From: Bacteroidia bacterium
GTDB lineage: Bacteria > Bacteroidota > Bacteroidia > Flavobacteriales > Flavobacteriaceae
DNA: 11,330 nucleotides
Assembly (NCBI GenBank): GCA_030431085.1
Contig: JAUIJW010000060.1
Coordinates: 1-11,330, forward strand
Direction of reading: 5' to 3'
Each line of letters opens with the position of its first letter. The stretch's first letter is position 1. A program made the position numbers and the translations under genes. Of the stretch, positions 5,768-11,330 are shown piece after piece. Below the pieces are notes generated by a model. The model worked only from the letters and a program-made list of their open reading frames with translations. It searched no databases and had not been told where the DNA came from.

Positions 5768-6763
5768 TTATAGAGATGCTGAGTGCTCTAATAAATCAAT
5801 GATTTTAGTTGAGTAACCATACTCATTATCATACCAAGACACTACCTTGATAAATTTATCTGTTAACGCAATTCCTGCTTTAGCATCAAAAACAGAGGTA
5901 CAAGTCTCTCCAACAAAATCTTGCGACACTACAGATTCTTCAGTATATCCTAAAATACCATTTAGTTCTCCTTCTGAAGCATTTTTCATTACCTTACAAA
6001 CATCTTCGTAAGAAACGCTCTTACCTAAGTTTACTGTTAAATCTACAACAGAAACATCCATCGTAGGTACTCTAAATGCCATTCCCGTTAATTTTCCATT
6101 CAATGATGGGATCACTTTACCCACAGCTTTGGCTGCACCCGTAGAAGATGGTATAATATTATGTAAAGCCGCTCGACCTCCTCTCCAATCTTTCATTGAA
6201 GGTCCGTCAACTGTTTTTTGAGTTGCTGTAGTAGCGTGAATGGTTGTCATTAAACCATCTGTAATTTCAAAATTATCATGTAATACTTTAGCTAATGGAG
6301 CTAAACAGTTTGTTGTACATGATGCATTTGAAAAAATAGTTTCATCTGCACTTAGTTCTGTATGGTTCACTCCCATCACATACATTGGAGCATCTGCAGA
6401 TGGTGCCGAAATTATCACTTTTTTCGCACCTCCTGTAATATGCATTTGAGCTTTTTCTTTAACTGTAAATAACCCTGTTGATTCTATAACATACTCTGCA
6501 CCAATTTCATCCCATTTTAAATCTTCAGGATTACGCTCTGCAGTTACTCTTATTTCATTACCATTTACAACTAGTTTACCATCCTTCACTTCTACATCAC
6601 CATCGAATCTACCGTGAACAGAATCGTACTTTAACATATAGGCCAAATAATCTACATCTAACAAATCATTAATACCTACAACTTGAACATTTTCTCTTTG
6701 TGTTGCAACTCTAAAAGCTAGTCTTCCAATTCTACCGAATCCGTTAATTCCTACTTTAATCAT
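5768..6763 (-). CDS. gapA: Type I glyceraldehyde-3-phosphate dehydrogenase (NAD-dependent)
   Basis: The 331-residue cytoplasmic enzyme oxidises and phosphorylates glyceraldehyde-3-phosphate to 1,3-bisphosphoglycerate with NAD+. The Rossmann fold opens with GINGFGRIGR (residues 5-14). Asp33 in INDL fits NAD rather than NADP use. The active-site segment ASCTTNCLAP places the catalytic Cys at 149 and the helper His at 176 (TIHATTATQ), the standard numbering of the family. WYDNEYGYS near the C-terminus is also typical. The length is full. The ATG at 6763 leads directly into the conserved N-terminus. It starts 16 bases after the pfkA stop on the same strand, so the two are very likely co-transcribed as a glycolytic pair, ending at the hairpin at 5702-5725. 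Nothing unusual was seen. Confidence 0.98.
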   Translation of the reverse strand: MIKVGINGFGRIGRLAFRVATQRENVQVVGINDLLDVDYLAYMLKYDSVHGRFDGDVEVKDGKLVVNGNEIRVTAERNPEDLKWDEIGAEYVIESTGLFTVKEKAQMHITGGAKKVIISAPSADAPMYVMGVNHTELSADETIFSNASCTTNCLAPLAKVLHDNFEITDGLMTTIHATTATQKTVDGPSMKDWRGGRAALHNIIPSSTGAAKAVGKVIPSLNGKLTGMAFRVPTMDVSVVDLTVNLGKSVSYEDVCKVMKNASEGELNGILGYTEESVVSQDFVGETCTSVFDAKAGIALTDKFIKVVSWYDNEYGYSTKIIDLLEHSASL

Positions 6764-6779
6764 AATTTCTATTTTGATT

Positions 6780-7766
6780 TTATACTGATAATATATCAGA
6801 TATTCTTAATAATTCTCTATTAATATCGTTAGCACTTTTAATCGCTTCTTCGATACTGGTATTTTTCATTTCACCATTAATGAAACCAACCATAACATCA
6901 GATTGACCTTCTAGCAAGCTCTCTACCGCATGTACTCCCATTTTACTGGCCAACACTCTATCAAAACAACTTGGACTACCTCCTCTTTGCATATGACCTA
7001 ATACAGAGACTCTTGTTTCGTATTCTGGTAGTACTTCATTAACATTTTTAGCCAATTCAAATACATTTTCACCAGTTTTATCACCTTCCGAAACTACCAC
7101 TATGCTAGAAGACTTACCACTTAATTTACTTCGTTTTAATGCTTCTAATAATCTATCGAATCCTAAATCTTCTTCTGGAATTAGAATTTCTTCCGCACCA
7201 GCACCAACACCAGCGTTAAGTGCAATAAACCCAGCATCTCTTCCCATTACCTCTACAAAAAACAAACGATTATGCGAACTTGCAGTATCTCTAATTTTAT
7301 CTATACATTCTACCACAGTATTTAAAGCTGTATCATAACCAATGGTTGCAGAGGTTCCTGCAATATCATTATCAATGGTTCCTGGAATACCAATAAATGG
7401 CACGTCGTATTCTTTACTAAAGGCCACACCACCATTAAAAGTACCGTCTCCTCCAATCAAAATTAGACCATCAATATTCCCTTTTACAATATTATCATAG
7501 GCTTTTTTTCTACCTTCTTTAGTTCTAAATTCCTTAGAACGAGCAGATTTTAAAATAGTACCTCCTTTACTGATAATATTTTTAACACTTCTAGCAGTTA
7601 ATTCTACATACTCATTTTCTATCATACCTTGATAGCCTCTATAAAAACCTACACATTCTATATTGTAATAAGTACAGGCACGAGCAACCGCTCTTATGGC
7701 AGCATTCATACCCGGAGCATCACCTCCAGAAGTAATCACTGCTATTTTATTAATCTTTTTCTTCAT
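6780..7766 (-). CDS. pfkA: ATP-dependent 6-phosphofructokinase
   Basis: The enzyme phosphorylates fructose-6-phosphate to fructose-1,6-bisphosphate, the committed step of glycolysis. From the start chosen here (328 residues) the motifs are TSGGDAPGMNAA (12-23, nucleotide site), IGGDGTFNGG (104-113), PGTIDND (128-134, catalytic Asp132), EVMGRDAGFIALNAG and VLGHMQRGGSPSCFDR (fructose-6-phosphate and effector sites). The Gly108 in GGDG, instead of Asp, points to ATP and not pyrophosphate as donor. The frame also has an ATG six codons earlier (7784), but the extra residues MVFLKN are not typical. A TATTTTTG promoter box at 7786-7793 would place the transcript start within that first ATG, so 7766 (MKKKINKIAV) is preferred. 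It is followed by gapA after 16 bases. Confidence 0.96.
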   Translation of the reverse strand: MKKKINKIAVITSGGDAPGMNAAIRAVARACTYYNIECVGFYRGYQGMIENEYVELTARSVKNIISKGGTILKSARSKEFRTKEGRKKAYDNIVKGNIDGLILIGGDGTFNGGVAFSKEYDVPFIGIPGTIDNDIAGTSATIGYDTALNTVVECIDKIRDTASSHNRLFFVEVMGRDAGFIALNAGVGAGAEEILIPEEDLGFDRLLEALKRSKLSGKSSSIVVVSEGDKTGENVFELAKNVNEVLPEYETRVSVLGHMQRGGSPSCFDRVLASKMGVHAVESLLEGQSDVMVGFINGEMKNTSIEEAIKSANDINRELLRISDILSV

Positions 7767-7785
7767 ATTTTTTAAAAAAACCATA

Positions 7786-7793
7786 CAAAAATA
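7786..7793 (-). promoter_or_regulatory. Possible promoter -7 box (TATTTTTG) of pfkA-gapA
   Basis: On the minus strand TATTTTTG fits TAnnTTTG exactly. Transcription would begin near 7780, leaving a very short leader of about 15 bases before the ATG at 7766. No TTG for the -33 part is seen at the usual distance, because the upstream bases are nearly all A and T. The call is tentative. Confidence 0.4.
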
Positions 7794-7915
7794 GTAATAA
7801 TTATACTCTTTTTAATGATAAAATTTACATATTAACGAAAACGATTGAGGAATTAATAATTAAACAGATTTAACCTGCTTAACTTTATAATCTCATAATT
7901 TTTTACTCGTAAAAT

Positions 7916-8800
7916 TTAGAATTTTTTACCTGGATAATCGGCATAAAATGTTTCAAAACATCCTCTGTCTGCCAGAGTTACAAAACATTGTTTTTTATTT
8001 TGAGAACCAAAAGTTATATTGGTAGGTTTTTTACCCTTTAATAAAACTTCTCTTATTATAACGCCTTTTGGGGATATTACAACCACTTTCCCAGCATCAT
8101 ATCTACAGACATATAGATTACCTTGATTATCGCATCTCATACCATCTAGACCATAATCTTTAAACTGATAAAATAATTTTTTATCACTTATATTACCTTG
8201 AGGATCTAAATTATATACCCAAATTTTTCTTTGAACAGATTCATTGACATATAATTTTGTAGCTGTTGGATCTACTTCTATGCCATTAGTAGTGCCCATA
8301 CCAGACTCTAATAGGGTAAACCCCTGTTTATCTACACGCCATAACTGACCTGTATTTTCACTCCAATTTGGGTCGCTGGCGAATAGAATACCATTAGGTG
8401 CAATAGCCAAATCATTAGGCTGATTTGCCAAAGGTTCGTGCGCATATACTTGGGCCTGTGTTTCTCCTTTTTTGATAATCAACACATTATGATTGGTATA
8501 GTCTGCAATATACATATGTCCATTTTGATCAAAGCGTATACCATTACCAATGCTACCTTGAGGTAATCTTGTAAATAATGTTGCTTTACCTTTCTGGTCT
8601 ACTACCCCTATCGTACCTTCTTCTTTAAAATTAACCGCATATAGATAGCCATTCACATCAACAGCTGGCCCTTCAATACCACTGGTAAACAAACCTTTTT
8701 TAGTAAAATCCTTGCTATTATCCGTCTCCTTTTTTATCTCTTCGCAAGAGATAGACACTATACTTAGAACAAAAAAAACTACCTTAACCATTTGCTTCAT
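7916..8800 (-). CDS. SMP-30/gluconolactonase-like beta-propeller lipoprotein
   Basis: The 294-residue protein has a lipoprotein signal peptide (core VVFFVLSIVSIS, Cys19) and then a six-bladed propeller of the SMP-30/gluconolactonase/LRE family. Metal and active-site positions are in place: Glu43 in GIEGPAVD, Asn129-Asp130 in QPNDLAIAPNG, Asn172 in TNGIEVD and Asp219 in LDGMRCD. Repeats of the kind 'D-x-x-G-x-L/M-Y-v' (NGYLYAV, NGHMYIAD, QGNLYVCR) mark the blades. Family members hydrolyse sugar lactones or other esters; the substrate here is unknown. Acidic EE directly after the Cys might direct it to the cell surface, as in some flavobacterial lipoproteins (inference). It begins three bases after the hexosaminidase stop, so it is surely co-transcribed. 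A second ATG at 8791 (Met4) is better spaced from the AAAGG at 8805-8801 and may be the true start. Confidence 0.87.
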   Translation of the reverse strand: MKQMVKVVFFVLSIVSISCEEIKKETDNSKDFTKKGLFTSGIEGPAVDVNGYLYAVNFKEEGTIGVVDQKGKATLFTRLPQGSIGNGIRFDQNGHMYIADYTNHNVLIIKKGETQAQVYAHEPLANQPNDLAIAPNGILFASDPNWSENTGQLWRVDKQGFTLLESGMGTTNGIEVDPTATKLYVNESVQRKIWVYNLDPQGNISDKKLFYQFKDYGLDGMRCDNQGNLYVCRYDAGKVVVISPKGVIIREVLLKGKKPTNITFGSQNKKQCFVTLADRGCFETFYADYPGKKF

Positions 8801-8806
8801 CCTTTA
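8801..8806 (-). promoter_or_regulatory. TAAAGG: hexosaminidase stop codon overlapping the ribosome site of the next gene
   Basis: On the minus strand the TAA stop of the GH20 gene (8806-8804) is part of TAAAGG, which is directly followed by ATG (8800) and, nine bases after the GG, by a second in-frame ATG (8791). The spacing fits the second ATG for normal ribosome pairing. The overlap suggests translational coupling of the two genes. Confidence 0.45.
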
Positions 8807-10864
8807 TTTTGTTTTAGATGATAAATAGTCAACAAGGTCTTTAATACCTTTATTAGCAGCAAATTCTACATCTATATTTAATAGAGGGTTGTCTTGAGTT
8901 TCAAGATTGGTAATAATTTGATTATACTCACTCTTAGTTATGCCTTCTTTTCCTAATACTTTAATCGTTAATGTAGTCACTTCATTTACTCTAGATACAT
9001 AAGGCATTATTTTTTTTAGGTTGGGTGCCATTTCCGATTGTGCTTTTATGGTCTCACACATATCATTCCACTGACTAAGCATTGTAACTAATTGATCTTT
9101 ATTTTTCTTATTAGGTGATTTAATGTAATTGGCAACAAGAGTATTAAACAATCTAGCATCTTGAGCATCTGCAGTACAAGCATCTGCAAATAACGTAAAT
9201 GGAGAATACATCTCATACTCAAAACCTCCAGCATTTCTCTTGTATATTTTAAATGGTTCTGACACTCTTACTAATTGTTTTAATGCCTCAATAGATTGAT
9301 TTTGAGCAATATTTCTTAAAATTACATCTCTATTTCTGAGGTGAGTGCTGCCTATATTTTCTAACTGAAAGCTTATACTGTTGAGTCTGTGGTACATGTT
9401 ATCAACATCTCTAACATCCTTGTTAGACCAAAAACGTTCAGCAATAGCAGCTGTACGTGGCCATATTCTTGAGTCAACTGTTAATGGCGTTACCAATTCA
9501 GACCACATAGTAGCTTCACCTCCTAATACAAACTCTAGGTCATTTTCGGTTAATGAATCATCAACAATAAATTTGGTTAAATAATGGTCTTCAGCTGGCT
9601 GCATCAAATCAATATAAAAACCATTAGATAAAACAGTTTTATACCCATTTTTTGCTGCTTGAACTAATGTTTCTCCTTTCTTTAATCCTTCATTTTCTCC
9701 TCTCCATGAATGGATAATTGCTGTTTTGGGCATATTTGGCGTCATAATTTCATCCCAACCCATTACTTTTTTACCTAATTGCTCTAAAACTTTTTGAAGT
9801 TTGATATTCATATAAGTTTGTAAATCATGATTAGTTTTAAGCTGATGATGTTTCATGAATTTTTGAATATCCTCGTTTTCATCCCAATCTTTACCCGCAT
9901 TCTCATCGCCACCAATATGAAAGTATTCATCTGGAAATACTTCAGACACTTCTTCGAATAACGCTGCTAAAAAAGTATATGTGTTTTCATTAGTAGGGTC
10001 TAATGTTGGGTTAAAAACACCCGCGTTTCTCTCTATGGTATAATCTCTTTTACGACTACCAAACTCTGGAAAAGCAGTTAATATAGCAGAAGCATGACCA
10101 GGAACATCGATTTCTGGCATGACTCTTATCCCTCTTTTATCGGCATACTCAATAATTTCTTTCATTTGTTCTTGACTATAAAACAAGCCATCCGACCCCT
10201 TTGCTGTTAATTCTGGAAATCTTTTAGATTCAAATCTAAATCCTTGATCATCTGATAAATGCCAATGAAAAACATTCAATTTAACATAAGTCATTAAATC
10301 TAAATTTCTTTTAATGACTTCCATAGGCATAAAATGTCTTGAGCAATCTAACATTAATCCGCGCCAAGCAAAACGTGGTTGATCTTTAATTTCTAAACTA
10401 GGAAAAACGAACTGACCATCTTTTACAGTAACCAACTGAAGTAAAGTTTGTAAGGCATATAACCCACCGATATCTGTTTGAGATTTGATAAATATATTAT
10501 CTTTATCTATAGTTAAGGTATATGACTCATCTAAGCCCAATTTTAAATCGGGACTCTCTTTATATTCTATAATCACATTGGCCTTGTTGTCGGTATTATT
10601 TTCTAAGGCAAATCCATGATCTAAAAACACACCAGTTTTATCAGATAAGTTCCTTAAAAACTGGGTAGTCATAGTTTTTATTCGATCACTTTTTTTACCA
10701 CCTTTTATATAAATAGTTAAATCATTATCTATGGTAAAATAGCCTGAATTAGCCACTATTTGTTGAGGCCAAGGCATAATATTGTACTGATCTTTAAGTG
10801 CTTCTTGAGCTGAGATAATAAGGCTACAGGCTATAAAGCATATCGATAAAACGTATTTTTTCAT
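8804..10864 (-). CDS. Secreted beta-N-acetylhexosaminidase, glycoside hydrolase family 20
   Basis: The 686-residue enzyme removes terminal beta-linked GlcNAc (or GalNAc) from chitin oligomers and glycans by substrate-assisted catalysis. Residues 1-19 are a signal peptide (IACSLIISA|Q). About 25-160 is the GH20b domain, opening with MPWPQQI. The catalytic barrel begins at PRFAWRGLMLDCSRHF (163-178) and contains VFHWHLSDDQGFR (198-210), MPEIDVPGHASA (249-260), YFHIGGDEN (314-322) with the catalytic Asp320-Glu321 pair, VMGWDEI (367-373), IHSWRG (384-389) and ATMWSE (451-456). A helical tail of about 180 residues follows, as in many Bacteroidetes homologues. It probably acts in the periplasm or at the surface; no type IX secretion tail is visible at the C-terminus. 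It lies 94 bases after a NagB-type gene and three bases before an SMP-30-like gene, which suggests GlcNAc use. Confidence 0.96.
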   Translation of the reverse strand: MKKYVLSICFIACSLIISAQEALKDQYNIMPWPQQIVANSGYFTIDNDLTIYIKGGKKSDRIKTMTTQFLRNLSDKTGVFLDHGFALENNTDNKANVIIEYKESPDLKLGLDESYTLTIDKDNIFIKSQTDIGGLYALQTLLQLVTVKDGQFVFPSLEIKDQPRFAWRGLMLDCSRHFMPMEVIKRNLDLMTYVKLNVFHWHLSDDQGFRFESKRFPELTAKGSDGLFYSQEQMKEIIEYADKRGIRVMPEIDVPGHASAILTAFPEFGSRKRDYTIERNAGVFNPTLDPTNENTYTFLAALFEEVSEVFPDEYFHIGGDENAGKDWDENEDIQKFMKHHQLKTNHDLQTYMNIKLQKVLEQLGKKVMGWDEIMTPNMPKTAIIHSWRGENEGLKKGETLVQAAKNGYKTVLSNGFYIDLMQPAEDHYLTKFIVDDSLTENDLEFVLGGEATMWSELVTPLTVDSRIWPRTAAIAERFWSNKDVRDVDNMYHRLNSISFQLENIGSTHLRNRDVILRNIAQNQSIEALKQLVRVSEPFKIYKRNAGGFEYEMYSPFTLFADACTADAQDARLFNTLVANYIKSPNKKNKDQLVTMLSQWNDMCETIKAQSEMAPNLKKIMPYVSRVNEVTTLTIKVLGKEGITKSEYNQIITNLETQDNPLLNIDVEFAANKGIKDLVDYLSSKTK

Positions 10865-10958
10865 TGTGATAAGAATTGAATATGGTTTGGTTTAAAATAA
10901 CAATGCTCCATTTTATCTCTATTGAGAATCAATGAAGCAAAGTTTAGTGGAATTTTTA

Positions 10959-11330
10959 TTAAAAATGATAACGCTTAAACGCTTCTAAAGCTGCATAATC
11001 TGCTAATCCTAAATCGTTATATTTTTTTGCTGTCGCTTTATTTCTATCTTCTACACGCATCCAGAATTCTCTAGAATCATCTCCTTGAAACATCACACCA
11101 TCTTTTTGTGATTGATGATAAAAAATGGCTTGTCGCTTTTTCATAACCTGATCTGGACTCATTGGAACGGCCATTTCTATTTCATGCACATCCCATTCAT
11201 GCCAAGCCCCTCTATATAACCACACCCAACAATCATCCATAAAACTCTTAGATTTAAGTTCTTCTAAGGCAATAAATAATGAATCTAAACATACTCTATG
11301 TGTACCATGAGGGTCTGCTAAATCACCGGC
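10959..11330 (-). CDS. nagB: NagB-type glucosamine-6-phosphate deaminase, C-terminal PIG-L/LmbE-like part (5' end outside window)
   Basis: The frame is open from the right edge to the TAA at 10961-10959, giving the last 123 residues. An ATG at 11240 is internal, as the frame runs on upstream as AGDLADPHGTHRVCLDSLFI. The DPHGTHR segment and the following CWVWLYRGAWHEWDVHEI, MAVPMSPDQVMKKRQAI and GLADYAALEAFKRYHF match, from memory, the end of the long (about 640-residue) Bacteroidetes NagB proteins. These carry an N-terminal GlcN6P deaminase domain and a C-terminal PIG-L/LmbE-type de-N-acetylase-like domain. The deaminase domain is outside the window, so the function rests on this tail and on the GH20 neighbour. 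The enzyme would convert glucosamine-6-phosphate to fructose-6-phosphate and ammonia in the cytoplasm. A stand-alone LmbE-like deacetylase is the main alternative. Confidence 0.82.
   Translation of the reverse strand, partial: AGDLADPHGTHRVCLDSLFIALEELKSKSFMDDCWVWLYRGAWHEWDVHEIEMAVPMSPDQVMKKRQAIFYHQSQKDGVMFQGDDSREFWMRVEDRNKATAKKYNDLGLADYAALEAFKRYHF

Noticed and set aside
6240..6449. Plus-strand open frame opposite gapA, and similar ones opposite pfkA (7102-7338) and the GH20 gene (9381-9584)
   Set aside because: Each lies wholly inside a strongly conserved gene on the other strand and encodes no recognisable protein.
7862..7880. Weak hairpin AAACAG...CTGCTT in the gap between the SMP-30-like gene and pfkA
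   Set aside because: The stem is only six pairs including one G-T wobble, with no clean T-run after it on the minus strand, so it is too weak to call a terminator.
10865..10958. Gap between the NagB-type gene and the GH20 gene examined for a promoter or terminator
   Set aside because: No hairpin was found, and the best promoter-like string, TAAACTTTG, has one base too many between TA and TTTG. Read-through from the upstream gene is the simpler view.
1..11330. Possible mobile element, CRISPR array, tRNA or toxin-antitoxin genes
   Set aside because: No transposase or integrase motifs, direct repeats with regular spacers, cloverleaf-type sequence or paired small toxin-like genes were seen on either strand.

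Overview
The window looks like chromosomal DNA of a marine-type member of Bacteroidetes, most likely family Flavobacteriaceae. The signs are very AT-rich DNA, a SusC/FecA-type TonB receptor ending in a C-terminal Phe, signal peptides that end in xxAQ, an ECF sigma factor followed by a 'sensor of ECF-type sigma factor' protein, a Bacteroidetes-style GH20/NagB pair, and promoter-like TAnnTTTG boxes. The genus cannot be fixed from the sequence alone. No tRNA, rRNA, insertion sequence, CRISPR array or phage gene was seen, and no stretch longer than 300 bases lacks a gene.

Left part (1-2734, plus strand): the 3' end of a TonB-dependent outer-membrane receptor gene is followed by a compact three-gene unit. 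It encodes an ECF sigma factor (TTG start), a single-pass membrane protein with three TGFxxPxxYF repeats (probable anti-sigma or partner protein), and a small exported Spy/CpxP-like sensor protein. Gaps of 33 and 14 bases suggest one transcript for a cell-envelope stress response.

Middle (2724-5767): rdgB/HAM1 (house-cleaning NTP pyrophosphatase) lies convergent to the sensor gene and overlaps its end by 11 bases. Next is a 543-residue plus-strand ORF that reads as an in-frame join of two proteins usually encoded separately. The first half is a DUF2092-like periplasmic protein that has lost its C-terminal strands. The second half is a DUF6515-like protein that still carries its own signal peptide. 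It ends at a clear hairpin terminator. A small DUF4488/lipocalin-like lipoprotein gene follows, and then a perfect 10-bp hairpin that probably terminates transcription from both sides.

Right part (5768-11330, all minus strand): in transcription order there is the 3' end of a NagB-type glucosamine-6-phosphate deaminase with its PIG-L/LmbE-like C-terminal domain, a secreted GH20 beta-N-acetylhexosaminidase, an SMP-30/gluconolactonase-like lipoprotein three bases after it, then a separate pfkA-gapA glycolytic pair. Together they form a plausible route: GH20 frees GlcNAc from chitin-like or glycan oligomers, NagB yields fructose-6-phosphate, PfkA phosphorylates it, and GapA acts further down glycolysis. 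That link is inferred from gene order and known enzymology.

Most of the window is ordinary core genome. The items that stand out are the DUF2092-DUF6515 fusion with its buried signal peptide and possible internal start, its 43-residue-period C-terminal repeat, and the triple-motif membrane protein beside the sigma factor.
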